A DNA stretch of 64,000 nucleotides from Planosporangium flavigriseum (GTDB lineage: Bacteria; Actinomycetota; Actinomycetes; Mycobacteriales; Micromonosporaceae): the NCBI RefSeq assembly GCF_011947225.1, contig NZ_JAATVW010000005.1:62001-126000 (forward strand), given 5' to 3'. The notes beneath the pieces were generated by a model. That model worked only from the letters and a program-made list of their open reading frames with translations, was not told the origin of the DNA and ran no database searches. Below are positions 24,143-33,266 of this stretch, one piece after another. The first letter of the stretch is position 1; each line of letters opens with the position of its first letter. The position numbers and the translations under genes were made by a program.

Positions 24143-24982
24143 ATGTCCCGGTCAAGCCCTACTGTTCGGCGTCGACGTATCGCTGCCGAACTGAAACGAC
24201 TGCGCGAGGAGCGCGGGTTGACCCTCGACCACGCGGCGAGGGAGTTGGGCCTTGCCCGGTCCACAATGTCCCGTATCGAGAACGCGCAGGTTTCGGTGCG
24301 TCCGGGTGACGTGCGGACGTTGTTGGAGCTGTACGGCGTGCACTCGGACGACGTGGCGGCCCTGGTGCAGGTCGCCCGGGATGCGCGCCAGCGTGGCTGG
24401 TGGCAGGCGTACTCGGACGTGCTGCCGTCCTGGTTCGAGGTGTACGTGGGCCTGGAGCACGCCGCTTCAGAGATCTCCACGTTCGAGGTGGCGCTCGTGC
24501 CGGGCCTGCTGCAGACGGCCGACTATGCCCGCGCCGTCATCTCCGCGGAGCTTCCCGACGCGTCGCGCACCGAGGTCGACCGCCGTACCGAACTGCGCAT
24601 GAAGCGCCAGCGCGACGAGGCGCGGCCCGAACTGTCGGTCGTGCTCGACGAGGCCGTGATCCGGCGGGTCGTCGGCGGCCCCGCCACCATGCGCGCCCAG
24701 CTCGAACGCCTCGTCGCCGACGCCGAGGCGCCCGGGCTGACCCTGCAGATCGTGCCGTTCGGCGCCGGTGCGCACCCGTCGATGATCGGCTCATTCTCGA
24801 TCCTGGTGTTCCCCGACGAGGTCGACCCGCCGGTCGTCTATCTGGAAAGCCGCGCCGGCAGCCTGTACGTCGAAGGTGACGGCGCACAGGCGTACGTGCG
24901 GATTTTCCGTACGGTCCAGGCTGCCGCCCTGTCCCATGAGGCGTCGGTCAATCTGATCCGCGAATCCGCGAAGACGATGTGA
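24143..24982 (+). CDS. XRE-family regulator with DUF5753 domain
   Basis: 279 residues. The N-terminal HTH (IAAELKRLREERGLTLDHAARELGLARSTMSRIENAQ) is followed by a DUF5753 ligand/partner domain (about 100-275). That domain has the usual EISTFEVALVPGLLQTADYARAVI, RRTELRMKRQ, LSVVLDEAVIRRVVGGPATMRAQLERL and QIVPFGAGAHPSMIGSFSILVF. The ATG at 24143 is used; an in-frame ATG at 24116 lies inside the dyad cluster and lacks a ribosome site. It is followed 12 bases later by a DUF397 gene, the common actinomycete pairing. Homologous pairs (WhiJ/AbaA-like) influence development, with toxin-antitoxin-like behaviour proposed. The role here is inferred. Confidence 0.92.
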   Translation: MSRSSPTVRRRRIAAELKRLREERGLTLDHAARELGLARSTMSRIENAQVSVRPGDVRTLLELYGVHSDDVAALVQVARDARQRGWWQAYSDVLPSWFEVYVGLEHAASEISTFEVALVPGLLQTADYARAVISAELPDASRTEVDRRTELRMKRQRDEARPELSVVLDEAVIRRVVGGPATMRAQLERLVADAEAPGLTLQIVPFGAGAHPSMIGSFSILVFPDEVDPPVVYLESRAGSLYVEGDGAQAYVRIFRTVQAAALSHEASVNLIRESAKTM

Positions 24983-24994
24983 GGGGAGCGCCGG

Positions 24995-25210
24995 ATGCCG
25001 ACGCTCGACCCGACCCGCGCTACCTGGCGCAAGAGCAGCCGCAGCGGCGGGCAGGGCAACTGTGTGGAGGTCGCCGGCACCCCGACCGCCGTGGGGGTGC
25101 GCGACTCCAAGGACCCGTCAGGTCCGGTTCTGGTCTTCACCCCGGCGGCCTGGCGGGCATTCCTGAACGAGGTGAAGTCCGGCGACCTCGCTCGCGCTCA
25201 GCGGACCTGA
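24995..25210 (+). CDS. DUF397 small protein
   Basis: 71 residues with the family signature [42 protein letters not shown]. The ATG has GGGGAG upstream and starts 12 bases after the XRE gene, so the two are one operon. DUF397 proteins are near-constant partners of XRE-DUF5753 regulators in Streptomyces and relatives and may bind or modulate them. Its 3' end overlaps the convergent proA by 13 bases. Confidence 0.92.
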   Translation: MPTLDPTRATWRKSSRSGGQGNCVEVAGTPTAVGVRDSKDPSGPVLVFTPAAWRAFLNEVKSGDLARAQRT

Positions 25211-26451
25211 CCGGTGCCCGTTACGACGTACTTCGTCGACGTCAACTCCGGCAGGCCCATGGGTCCCCGGGCGTGCAGCTTCTGCGTCGAGATGCCGATC
25301 TCGGCGCCGAAGCCGAACTCCTCGCCGTCGGTGAACCGGGTCGATGCGTTCACCATGACCGCTGCCGCGTCCACCCGCGCGGTGAATTCGCGCGCCGCGT
25401 CGAGGGATCCGGTCACGATCGCCTCGGTGTGCCCGGAGCCGAACCGCGCGATGTGCGCGACCGCCTCGTCCAGCGAGCCGACCACCGCCGCCGACAGGTC
25501 CAGCGAGAGGTACTCGGCGCCGAAGTCGTCGTCGGTCGCCTCGAAGACGTCGACCCCCCGGCGGTGACCCGCCTCCACCACGTCGACGTCGCCGTGCACG
25601 GTCACCCCGGCGTCGCGCAGCGCCGGCAGCGCACGAGCCAGGAACGGCTCGGCGATCGCCCGGTGCACCAGCAGCGACTCGGCCGCGTTGCACACCGACG
25701 GGCGGGAGGTCTTCGCGTTGAGCAGGATCTCCAGCGCCATGTCGAGGTCGGCGGCCGCGTCCACGTACACGTGGCAGTTGCCGACCCCGGTCTCGATGAC
25801 CGGCACGGTCGACTCCTCGACCACCGACCGGATCAGCGACGCGCCGCCCCGTGGGATGAGGACGTCGACCAGGCCCCGGGCGCGCATGAGCTGTTTGACC
25901 GTCTCGCGACTGGACGCGTCGACCAGCTGCACGGCGTCCTCGGGAAGGCCGGCGGTCTGTAGCGCGTCGCGCAGGACGGCCACGATCGCCGCGTTGGAGT
26001 GGGCCGCGGAGGAGGAGCCACGCAGCAGCACCGCGTTGCCGGCCTTCAGACACAGGCCGGCCGCGTCGGCGGTGACGTTGGGGCGGGCCTCGTAGACGAT
26101 GCCGAGCACGCCGAGCGGCACCCGTACCTGCCGCAGTTCGAGACCGTTGGGGAGCGTCGAGCCGCGTATGACCTCGCCGACCGGGTCGGGCAGGCCGGCG
26201 ACCTGGTGCAGGCCGGAGGCCATGCCCTCCAGGCGGTAGTCGTTGAGGGCGAGGCGGTCGAGCAGCGCCGGGGTCAGGCCGGCGGCGCGGCCAGCCTCGA
26301 CGTCCGCTTCGTTCGCGGCCAAGATCTCGGGCGTACGCCGGACCAGCGCGTCGGCCATCGTCCGCAGCGCGGCGTCCTTGGCGGCGCGGGTGGCAGTGGC
26401 GAGCACTCCGGCCGCGGCCTTCGCCCGTCGTCCCTGCTCCTGCACGGACAT
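25198..26451 (-). CDS. proA: Gamma-glutamyl phosphate reductase
   Basis: 417 residues of the ALDH superfamily. [62 protein letters not shown], and the catalytic Cys in [14 protein letters not shown] are present, with the C-terminal [27 protein letters not shown]. It reduces gamma-glutamyl phosphate with NADPH to glutamate semialdehyde, the second step of proline synthesis. ATG 26451 has GAGGAG six bases upstream. It follows proB by 31 bases, forming a proBA operon. Confidence 0.97.
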   Translation of the reverse strand: MSVQEQGRRAKAAAGVLATATRAAKDAALRTMADALVRRTPEILAANEADVEAGRAAGLTPALLDRLALNDYRLEGMASGLHQVAGLPDPVGEVIRGSTLPNGLELRQVRVPLGVLGIVYEARPNVTADAAGLCLKAGNAVLLRGSSSAAHSNAAIVAVLRDALQTAGLPEDAVQLVDASSRETVKQLMRARGLVDVLIPRGGASLIRSVVEESTVPVIETGVGNCHVYVDAAADLDMALEILLNAKTSRPSVCNAAESLLVHRAIAEPFLARALPALRDAGVTVHGDVDVVEAGHRRGVDVFEATDDDFGAEYLSLDLSAAVVGSLDEAVAHIARFGSGHTEAIVTGSLDAAREFTARVDAAAVMVNASTRFTDGEEFGFGAEIGISTQKLHARGPMGLPELTSTKYVVTGTGQVR

Positions 26452-26482
26452 GTATCGCTCCTCGTTCACAGAAGTGCAAACC

Positions 26483-27592
26483 TCACAGCAGTACGAGGTC
26501 GTCGCGGTGGACGACCTCTCGTTCGTATCCCGGACCCAGCTCCGCCGCCAACTCCGGGGTGGAGCGGCCGAGCAGGCCGGGCAGTTCGGTGGCGTCGTAG
26601 TTGACCAGCCCGCGGGCCACCGGCCGGCCGCCGGCGTCGACCAGGTCGACCGGGTCCCCCGCGGCGAACCGCCCGTCGACGGCCGTGATGCCGGCCGGCA
26701 GCAGGGAGGCCCGGCGGTCGACCACCGCCCGTACCGCACCCGGGTCCAGGTGCAGCCTGCCCCGCGGGCTCGTGGCGTGGGCCAGCCAGAAGAGGCGCGC
26801 CGTCGGTCGGTGCCCGACCTGGTGGAAGAGCGTGCCCACCTCCTCGCCGGACAGGGCCGCGGCCGCGAGCGGCGCGGAGGTCAGGATGACCGGAATGCCG
26901 GAGTGGGTGGCGATGCGGGCCGCCTCGACCTTCGTCAGCATCCCACCGGTGCCCACGCCGGCGCGGCCGGCCTTGCCGATCGAGATGCCCGCCAGATCTT
27001 CGTCGTCACGGACCTCGGCGATGCGTCGGGTGCCGGGTTTCGCCGGGTCCCCGGTGTAGAGCGCATCCACGTCCGACAACAGTACGAGCAGGTCGGCGCG
27101 GACGAGGGCGGCCACCAGCGCGGCCAACCGGTCGTTGTCGCCGAACCGGATCTCCTCGGTGGCAACCGTGTCGTTCTCGTTGACGATCGGCATCGTGTTC
27201 AGGTCGAGGAGGCGTCGCAGCGTCCGGTACGCGTTGCGGTAGTGCACCCGCCGGGTCACGTCGTCGACCGTGAGCAGCACCTGCCCGACGGTCTTGGAGT
27301 GCCGCGCGAACGACTCGGTGTACGCCTGCATGAGCAGGCCCTGCCCGACGCTGGCCGCCGCCTGCTGCGTGGCCAGGTCGCGGGGGCGGCGCGGCAGCCC
27401 GAGCGGCGCGAGCCCGGCGGCGATCGCGCCGCTGGAGACCAGGACCGTCTCGGCGGGGTGGCCGGCGAGCGCGTCGACCAGGGCGTCGACGCGCTGCCGG
27501 TCGAGCCCACCGGTGGCCGTGGTCAGCGACGACGAGCCGACCTTGACCACGATCCGACTTGCAGCGGTGACCTGTACGCGCACGGAGCCCAT
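26483..27592 (-). CDS. proB: Glutamate 5-kinase
   Basis: 369 residues: an amino-acid kinase domain ([72 protein letters not shown]) and a C-terminal PUA domain (about 280-360, [27 protein letters not shown]). It phosphorylates glutamate for proline synthesis and is normally feedback-inhibited by proline. ATG 27592 is used; GTG 27583 is possible, and the ribosome site is weak. It is first in the proBA operon and divergent from the alkyltransferase-like gene, whose start is 54 bases away. Confidence 0.96.
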   Translation of the reverse strand: MGSVRVQVTAASRIVVKVGSSSLTTATGGLDRQRVDALVDALAGHPAETVLVSSGAIAAGLAPLGLPRRPRDLATQQAAASVGQGLLMQAYTESFARHSKTVGQVLLTVDDVTRRVHYRNAYRTLRRLLDLNTMPIVNENDTVATEEIRFGDNDRLAALVAALVRADLLVLLSDVDALYTGDPAKPGTRRIAEVRDDEDLAGISIGKAGRAGVGTGGMLTKVEAARIATHSGIPVILTSAPLAAAALSGEEVGTLFHQVGHRPTARLFWLAHATSPRGRLHLDPGAVRAVVDRRASLLPAGITAVDGRFAAGDPVDLVDAGGRPVARGLVNYDATELPGLLGRSTPELAAELGPGYEREVVHRDDLVLL

Positions 27593-27645
27593 TGTTGCTC
27601 TTGGCTCGTTTCGATCCGCGCCGGGATCCCATATCGTGGCCGGCC

Positions 27646-27969
27646 GTGGACGACTACGTCGAGGATGTCCTTGTCCTGGTGGAGCGCATCCCGCCCGGAC
27701 GGGTGATGTCCTATGGGGCGATCGCCGAGTGGTTGGGCCGGGGAGGACCACGTCAGGTGGGTGCCGTGCTGGCCCGCTACGGCGGTCCGGTGCCCTGGCA
27801 CCGCGTGGTCGCGGCGAACGGCCGGCTGGTGCCGGGCCACGAGGCCGAGTCGCTGCGACGATACGCGGCGGAGGGTACCCCGATGCGCGGCGACCGCGTC
27901 GACATGCGCCTGGCGGCCTGGGTTCCTCCGCACTCTCCGCCGGATCTTGGAAGGTTCGACATCCAATAG
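27646..27969 (+). CDS. Alkyltransferase-like DNA repair protein (MGMT family without catalytic Cys)
   Basis: 107 residues matching only the DNA-binding half of O6-alkylguanine-DNA methyltransferase: IPPGRVMSYGAIAEWLG, RQVGAVLARY, and PWHRVVAANGRL. The catalytic PCHRV of MGMT is PWHRV here (Trp51), the mark of Atl proteins, which bind alkylated guanine, flip it and hand it to nucleotide excision repair rather than repairing it themselves. GTG 27646 is used by alignment to the family; the ribosome site is poor. Its stop lies inside a long inverted repeat. Confidence 0.88.
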   Translation: MDDYVEDVLVLVERIPPGRVMSYGAIAEWLGRGGPRQVGAVLARYGGPVPWHRVVAANGRLVPGHEAESLRRYAAEGTPMRGDRVDMRLAAWVPPHSPPDLGRFDIQ

Positions 27970-27990
27970 CGTGTCAAATCTTCCAAGATT
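27943..27990. terminator. Long imperfect hairpin overlapping the atl stop
   Basis: 19-base arms (27943-27961 and 27972-27990) match at 16 positions and share a GATCTTGGAAG core. The atl stop codon lies in the loop. It probably terminates both the atl and the convergent ggt transcripts. Confidence 0.75.
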
Positions 27991-28005
27991 GACGAGGAGT
28001 GGCCG

Positions 28006-29415
28006 TCAAGCCAGGCGGCCCATTCCGCCGCGGCGGGGATCGCCCGCGGCGCCGGCGTGGCCGACCGCGCTCGCGCCGCCGAAGTAGTGATCCATGCGCT
28101 CCCACCAGCGCAGTTGGTACCCGGCAGCGGCGAGCGCGGCGACCTCGTCGGTCGGGTAGCCGGGCTCGAGATGGGCCACCGGCGGCCCGCCGTCCGGGTC
28201 GGCGACCACGTGGAACCGTGGCTGTTTGATCGCTGCCGTCATGTCGGAGTTCTTGACCAGTACGTTGACGAGCGTGTGTACGAGGGCCGTGCGGATGCGC
28301 GACGCCCCGGCTGAGCCGGCGGCGATCAGCAGTTCCCCGTCGTCGTCGATCACGACCAGGGGGCACATCATTGACGGCATGCGCTCGCCGGGCGCCAGCT
28401 CCGAGGTCATCAACTCGCCTTCGCCGAGCATCGAGTTGAGGTGCACACCCAGGCCCGGCAGCCAGACGCCGGAGCCGAGGCCGAGTGTCATGGTGATCAC
28501 ACAGGCGTTGCCGTCGAAGTCGACCACCGAGATGTTGGTGGTGTCACCCACCCGCTGCCGGCCGTGGTTGAGCAGCGCGTCGGCGAGCGCGAGGGCCCGC
28601 TCGGGGGCCGAGGCGGCGGCCAGGTCGTTCGGCAGCGTGGCGATCGTGGGGATGGTGTTGTTGAGGTCCCGGCGGCCGAACACGCCGGCCCCCGCCAGCG
28701 GTGCGTGTTCCACGGGAAGTTCGAGGACCCGGTACGCGGCCAGATCGGCCGGGCCGATCGCGCCACCGCCGGTGCGGACGGTCTTGACGAGTTGCTCGCC
28801 GATCCAGCCGGTGTAGTAGACGTCCGGCCCGTCCGCGCCGAGCGCGGCCAGCGCGACGTCGAGGCCGGGGTGGAAGAGCAGGTCTCCGCCCTCGAGGAGC
28901 TTGCCGCCGGGGGAGTACACGTCCGCGCCGAAGCCGGGGACCATCGCGGGCGCGATCGTGATCAAGGTACGGGCCTGAGCGGCGGGCAGCACGACGCCGC
29001 TGCGGGCGAGGTTGACCGCCGGAGCGACGATCCGGTGCCAGGGCAGCCGGCCCCAGCGGCGGTGCACCTCGCCCATGCCGGCCGGCAGTCCGGGGACCGC
29101 GACGGTCGCCGCACCGATCGAGTAGCTCATCGGGACGCCGCCGAACACCACCTCGATCGGTGCCATTAGCCCCGGCGAGACGTCGCCGTCGAGGCCGGGC
29201 ACCGCACAGAAGAAGTCCAGGCAGGTCACGGCACCGGAGGCGGCGTCGTAGTAGGTCGCGAAGCCGCCGCCGCTGATGCCGGTGAGCAGGGTCTCGGCGA
29301 CACAGCCGGCCAGCGCCGCCGCGACCGCGGCGTCGGCTGCGGACCCGCCCGCGTGCAGTACGCGCAGGCCGACCTCGGCGGTAGCCGGGTGACCGGCCGC
29401 GACACCGGCGGGCAC
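28006..29415 (-). CDS. Gamma-glutamyltransferase
   Basis: 469 residues. PVPAGVAAGHPATAEVGLRVLHAGGSAADAAVAAAL at the N-terminus is the family start. The autocatalytic site GDTTNISVVD puts the predicted nucleophile at Thr292. Substrate and oxyanion loops include MPSMMCPLVVIDDDGELLIAAGSAGASRI. It would cleave gamma-glutamyl bonds after self-cleavage into two subunits. GTG 29415 has AAAGGAGG eight bases upstream and is preferred to GTG 29466. No signal peptide is seen from either start, so a cytoplasmic form is likely, unlike the periplasmic enterobacterial enzyme. It is shorter than typical GGT (about 550-580). Confidence 0.9.
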   Translation of the reverse strand: MPAGVAAGHPATAEVGLRVLHAGGSAADAAVAAALAGCVAETLLTGISGGGFATYYDAASGAVTCLDFFCAVPGLDGDVSPGLMAPIEVVFGGVPMSYSIGAATVAVPGLPAGMGEVHRRWGRLPWHRIVAPAVNLARSGVVLPAAQARTLITIAPAMVPGFGADVYSPGGKLLEGGDLLFHPGLDVALAALGADGPDVYYTGWIGEQLVKTVRTGGGAIGPADLAAYRVLELPVEHAPLAGAGVFGRRDLNNTIPTIATLPNDLAAASAPERALALADALLNHGRQRVGDTTNISVVDFDGNACVITMTLGLGSGVWLPGLGVHLNSMLGEGELMTSELAPGERMPSMMCPLVVIDDDGELLIAAGSAGASRIRTALVHTLVNVLVKNSDMTAAIKQPRFHVVADPDGGPPVAHLEPGYPTDEVAALAAAGYQLRWWERMDHYFGGASAVGHAGAAGDPRRGGMGRLA

Positions 29416-29583
29416 GGGCCTCGCCTCCTTTCGGGCAAGGTGGGGTGCCAGTGCACTAGTGCTCACGGCGGGCAGCGTAAAACCATCCCACGGCGATTCG
29501 GGAGGGGTTGACCACAAAGCTGGGATGGTGAGGCAACCGGCCGTGACCATTCGGGCAGTGCCGGCCGTGATTAACTGGGCCTT

Positions 29584-30147
29584 GTGACCGCATTGCCTGG
29601 TGTTCTCGGAGAGCCGATCCGGTTCGTGCTCAACTGGGGCCGCCGATACTCGCTGTGGGTCTTCAACTTCGGGTTGGCCTGCTGCGCGATCGAATTCATC
29701 GCCACCTCGATGGGGCGCCACGACTTCATGCGCCTCGGCGTCATCCCGTTCGCCCACGGGCCGCGCCAGGCCGACCTCATGGTGGTCTCCGGCACCGTCA
29801 CCGACAAGATGGCACCGGCGATCAAGCGGCTCTACGACCAGATGCCCGAGCCGAAGTACGTGATCAGCTTCGGCGCGTGCAGCAACTGCGGCGGCCCGTA
29901 CTGGGACTCGTACTCGGTGACCAAGGGCGTCGACCAGCTCATCCCGGTCGACGTCTACGTGCCCGGCTGCCCGCCGCGCCCTGAGGCGCTGCTGCACGGC
30001 ATCCTCCGCCTACAGGAGAAGATCGCCGGTGAGCAGGCCGGCGTCGGCGGGGTGGCCCGCCCGGACCTGGGCGTGGCCGCCGAGCGCCGGGCCCAGCGCG
30101 ACGTGGCGGCGCTGTCCGCCCCGCCGGTACGCCCACCGCAGCCGTGA
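29584..30147 (+). CDS. nuoB: NADH-quinone oxidoreductase subunit B (second-copy type)
   Basis: 187 residues. The cluster N2 ligands are all present: [10 protein letters not shown] (two adjacent Cys), [17 protein letters not shown] and [17 protein letters not shown]-terminal Ala/Arg/Pro-rich tail of about 35 residues is unusual. It is the [4Fe-4S] subunit that passes electrons to quinone at the NuoB/NuoD interface. GTG 29584 begins the cluster; nuoA is not upstream, where the divergent ggt gene lies instead. It is followed 32 bases later by nuoC. Confidence 0.95.
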   Translation: MTALPGVLGEPIRFVLNWGRRYSLWVFNFGLACCAIEFIATSMGRHDFMRLGVIPFAHGPRQADLMVVSGTVTDKMAPAIKRLYDQMPEPKYVISFGACSNCGGPYWDSYSVTKGVDQLIPVDVYVPGCPPRPEALLHGILRLQEKIAGEQAGVGGVARPDLGVAAERRAQRDVAALSAPPVRPPQP

Positions 30148-30179
30148 GTGACGATCGAGGCTGCCCATAGGATCGGCTC

Positions 30180-30959
30180 ATGACGCCGGAAGAAGTGGGC
30201 GCCCGGCTCGCGGGGCTGCTGGGGGGAGACGATGCTCCATCCCCTGCCGTCTCGCTCTCGGGCGGAAACGGGTGGGCGCGGGCCACGGTCGACGTGGCAC
30301 CCGCCCGTTGGCGCGACGCCCTGCGCGCGGCCCGTGACGATGCCGAGCTGCGCTGCGACTTCTTCGACTGGCTGTCGGCCGTCGACGAGCTGGACGAGGG
30401 CTTCCGGCTGGTGGCTCACCTCTGGTCGACCACGCTGCGGCACGGCGTACTGGTGCGGGCGATGATCGGCCGTGACGCGCCGGCGATCGAATCGGTGGTG
30501 GACCTCTACCCGGGAGCGGCCTGGCACGAGCGGGAGACCCGCGAGATGTTCGGCATCGACTTCCCGGGTAACCCGAACCTCGCGCCGCTGCTGCTGCCGC
30601 CGGAGTTCGAGGGCCACCCGCTGCGCAAGGAGTTCGTGCTGGCCACGCGGGTCGCGAAGCCCTGGCCGGGCGCGAAGGAGCCGGGTGAGAGCCACGACAC
30701 CACCGCCGCCAAGCGTCAGCCGATGCGGCCGATGGGCGTACCCGATCCCAACGAGTGGGGGCCACAGGCGGGCCAGCTACCGCCGGCCCGACCAGCCCGG
30801 GCTGTCCGAGAACGGCCGACGCGCCGGCCTGCCGCCGAGCCGTCCGGGCCTGCCGCCGAGCCGTCCGGGCCTGCCGCCGAGCCGTCCGGGCCTGCCGCTG
30901 GGTCGCCGGGGCCGGCCACCGAGCGCGGCGACCGCACCGCCGACGACGGGGAGGCCTGA
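30180..30959 (+). CDS. nuoC: NADH-quinone oxidoreductase subunit C with repeat-rich tail
   Basis: 259 residues. The 30-kDa subunit domain spans about 1-170 (LRCDFFDWLSAVDELDEGFRLVAHLWS, IESVVDLYPGAAWHERETREMFGIDFPG, LLLPPEFEGHPLRKEFVL). The last 85 residues are a disordered Pro/Ala/Arg tail with three exact PAAEPSG heptads. NuoC normally contacts NuoD, whose gene is absent here. The start is ATG 30180. nuoH begins one base after its stop. Confidence 0.93.
   Translation: MTPEEVGARLAGLLGGDDAPSPAVSLSGGNGWARATVDVAPARWRDALRAARDDAELRCDFFDWLSAVDELDEGFRLVAHLWSTTLRHGVLVRAMIGRDAPAIESVVDLYPGAAWHERETREMFGIDFPGNPNLAPLLLPPEFEGHPLRKEFVLATRVAKPWPGAKEPGESHDTTAAKRQPMRPMGVPDPNEWGPQAGQLPPARPARAVRERPTRRPAAEPSGPAAEPSGPAAEPSGPAAGSPGPATERGDRTADDGEA
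30828..30890. repeat. Three perfect 21-bp tandem repeats in nuoC
   Basis: Three identical 21-bp units (30828, 30849, 30870) encode PAAEPSG three times at the NuoC tail. A diverged fourth unit follows. Exact identity implies recent duplication. Confidence 0.95.
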
Positions 30960-30960
30960 C

Positions 30961-31923
30961 ATGCCGGTGTGGGCGGAGCTGCTGATCCGCGTGGTCGCGG
31001 TGCTCGTCGCGTTCCTCACCCTGCCGCTGATCATCGGGCAGGCCGAGCACAAGGTGATGGCGCACATGCAGGGCCGGCTCGGCCCGATGTACGCCGGTGC
31101 CTTCCACGGCTGGGCCCAGCTCGTCGCGGACGGGATCAAGTTCGTGCAGAAGGAGGACGTCACGCCCCGCGAGGCGGACCGGGCGGTGTTCCGGCTGGCT
31201 CCGATCGTGTCGCTGCTGCCGTACCTCCTGGTGCTTCTGGTCATCCCGCTCGGACCGCACGGCCTCGTGGCCCAGCCGCTGGACATCGGGCTGTTCTTCG
31301 TCCTGGCGGTCGTCGGCATCGGCGTCGTCTCGGTGCTGATGGCCGCGTGGTCATCGGCCAACAAGTACGCACTGCTGGGTGGGTTACGCGCGGCGGCGCA
31401 GCTCCTCGGGTACGAGCTGCCGTTCGTCCTCGCGGCGGCGTCGGTGGCGATGGCCGCCGGTAGTCTGAGTTTGTCCGAAATTGTCCGAGCTTGGCAGCCG
31501 TGGTGGCTGTTGTGGCAGCTCCCGGCCATGCTGATCTTCTTCACTGCCGGGTTGGCGGAGATCCGCCGGCCGCCGTTCGACATGCCGATCGCCGAATCGG
31601 AACTGGTCTTCGGGTACATGACCGAGTACACCGGGCTGCGCTTCGCGTTCTTTCTGCTCGCCGAGTACGTCGGGATTCTGGTCATCGCCGCGCTGACCAC
31701 CGTGCTGTTCCTCGGTGGCTGGCGGGGCCCGTTCGACGATGCCCACCTCGGCTGGCTGTGGACGCTGCTGAAGATCTTCGCCGTCGCCTTCGTGATCATC
31801 TGGATCCGGGTCTCGTACCCGCGGCTGCGCGAAGACCAGCTCCAGCGGCTCTGCTGGCTGGTGCTCGTACCGCTGGCGCTGGCGCAGCTACTGCTGACCG
31901 CCGCGGTCAAGCTCGCGCTCTGA
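30961..31923 (+). CDS. nuoH: NADH-quinone oxidoreductase subunit H
   Basis: 320 residues with about eight TM helices. QAEHKVMAHMQGRLGPMYAGAFHGWAQLVADGIKFVQKED and AEIRRPPFDMPIAESELVFGYMTEYTGLRFAFFLLAEY are the two conserved NuoH loops that line the quinone channel. The usual ER near the first loop reads EH here. ATG 30961 starts one base after the nuoC stop. Downstream the expected nuoI is displaced by 724 bases holding an inverted Uma2 gene. Confidence 0.95.
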   Translation: MPVWAELLIRVVAVLVAFLTLPLIIGQAEHKVMAHMQGRLGPMYAGAFHGWAQLVADGIKFVQKEDVTPREADRAVFRLAPIVSLLPYLLVLLVIPLGPHGLVAQPLDIGLFFVLAVVGIGVVSVLMAAWSSANKYALLGGLRAAAQLLGYELPFVLAAASVAMAAGSLSLSEIVRAWQPWWLLWQLPAMLIFFTAGLAEIRRPPFDMPIAESELVFGYMTEYTGLRFAFFLLAEYVGILVIAALTTVLFLGGWRGPFDDAHLGWLWTLLKIFAVAFVIIWIRVSYPRLREDQLQRLCWLVLVPLALAQLLLTAAVKLAL

Positions 31924-31940
31924 GGGGCACGGTCTGACCG

Positions 31941-32495
31941 TCAGGGGGTTATCTCCCGGATCGGAATCCTGATCGGCCACGGTACGGGGATGTCGATGGT
32001 GTTCCGGAACTCCCCGGTCTGCCGGTAGACCTCCTCGACCAGGTCGAGCCGGTAGGTGGAGACTTCGATGCCGCCGTCGGTCTCGACGCGCCAGAAGTAC
32101 GGGATGCCCGCGGCCGCGTACAGAGCCGGTTTGGTGATGCGATCCATCAGCAGTGACGTCGGCGCGACGATCTCGATGGCGATCAGGACCTCCCGGGGCG
32201 CCAGCCACTCCCGGCTGCTGCCACCGATGATCACCACCAGGTCCGGAGTGAAGCAGCGCCGTTCGTTGAAGCGGACCGCCACGCCCTGGCGTACCGCGTG
32301 CCCCGGCGGGCAGAGCGGGCTGATCTTCGCGGCGAGCAGCGCCGCGACGGCCTCGTGCCGTGGCCCCGGGGGAGGCCCGACCAGCATCACACCGTCGATC
32401 AACTCCCGCCGGTGCCCGTAGCCGGGCAGCCGGTCGAGATCGCTGACGGTCCACCCGTCGTGGGGTGGATCGGCCCAGTCGGACGGTGAGGTCAT
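31941..32495 (-). CDS. Uma2-family (DUF820) putative endonuclease, inverted inside the nuo cluster
   Basis: 184 residues with the PD-(D/E)xK-like core of Uma2: [28 protein letters not shown] (Asp), [34 protein letters not shown] (Glu, Lys). Uma2 genes are abundant in actinomycetes and cyanobacteria, of unclear function, sometimes linked to mobile elements. It is on the opposite strand from every neighbouring nuo gene and splits nuoH from nuoI, so it looks like an insertion. No inverted repeats or target duplication are obvious at its borders. Confidence 0.88.
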   Translation of the reverse strand: MTSPSDWADPPHDGWTVSDLDRLPGYGHRRELIDGVMLVGPPPGPRHEAVAALLAAKISPLCPPGHAVRQGVAVRFNERRCFTPDLVVIIGGSSREWLAPREVLIAIEIVAPTSLLMDRITKPALYAAAGIPYFWRVETDGGIEVSTYRLDLVEEVYRQTGEFRNTIDIPVPWPIRIPIREITP

Positions 32496-32576
32496 CAGTC
32501 AGGCAGGCTACTCCGGGACGGGCCGGCGACGGGAGCGACTCGCATCCGCCCACCTCGACCAGGCAGGATGGGTGGT

Positions 32577-32651
32577 ATGAGCGAGCGAATCGGCTGGCAC
32601 AGTGCCGTGGTGTCGCATGCCGGCGCCGAGCGGAGCGAGGCGGCGGCGTGA
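32577..32651 (+). CDS. Short leader ORF coupled to nuoI (24 residues)
   Basis: An ATG at 32577 preceded by GGATGGGTGGT opens a 24-codon frame ending AERSEAAA. Its TGA overlaps the GTG start of nuoI (GTGA). That arrangement suggests translational coupling of nuoI to this leader. SER-rich leader ORFs of this kind recur at the 5' ends of Micromonosporaceae genes and may derive from an intergenic repeat; that is from memory and not tested here. The peptide itself may be non-functional. Confidence 0.5.
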   Translation: MSERIGWHSAVVSHAGAERSEAAA

Positions 32652-33193
32652 GCGCGATACCAGGAAGCGGGCTGGCCAAGGGGCTGGCGGTCACGTTGAA
32701 GACGATGACCAAGCGGGCACACACCCACCAGTACCCGGATGTGGAGCCCGATCTACCGCCGCGCTCCCGTGGTGTCATCGCGCTCCTGGAGGAGAACTGC
32801 ACCGTCTGCATGTTGTGTGCCCGGGAGTGCCCGGACTGGTGCATCTACATCGACTCCCACAAGGAGGAGGTCATCGTCCCGGGTGCGGCCCGGCCGCGCC
32901 AGCGGAACGTGCTGGACCGGTTCGCGATCGACTTCTCGTTGTGCATGTACTGCGGAATCTGCATCGAGGCCTGCCCGTTCGACGCGCTGTACTGGTCCCC
33001 GGAGTTCGAGTACGCCGAGTACGACATCCGCGACCTGCTGCACGAGAAGGAGCGGCTGGGCGAGTGGGTGGCCACCGTCCCCGCCCCGCCCGCGCACGAT
33101 CCCAACGGTGAGCCGGCCAAGGAGGAGACCTCCGCGGCGAAGAAGGCCGCAGCAGCGTCGCCCCCGCCCGCGTCGCCCCCGCCCACGGGATGA
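32648..33193 (+). CDS. nuoI: NADH-quinone oxidoreductase subunit I
   Basis: 181 residues. Two 8Fe-ferredoxin motifs are intact: [15 protein letters not shown] and [16 protein letters not shown], ligands of clusters N6a/N6b. The N-terminus [24 protein letters not shown] is the membrane-contact helix. The C-terminus is Ala/Pro/Lys-rich. GTG 32648 overlaps the stop of a short leader ORF and has a GGAGCGAGG-like site. It lies 73 bases before nuoJ. Confidence 0.94.
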   Translation: MSAIPGSGLAKGLAVTLKTMTKRAHTHQYPDVEPDLPPRSRGVIALLEENCTVCMLCARECPDWCIYIDSHKEEVIVPGAARPRQRNVLDRFAIDFSLCMYCGICIEACPFDALYWSPEFEYAEYDIRDLLHEKERLGEWVATVPAPPAHDPNGEPAKEETSAAKKAAAASPPPASPPPTG

Positions 33194-33266
33194 TCATGGC
33201 CACAGCGGCAACGAACTAGAGATCACCGCACAACGGCCGCTCACCGATTGATGGCAGGATGTCGCC

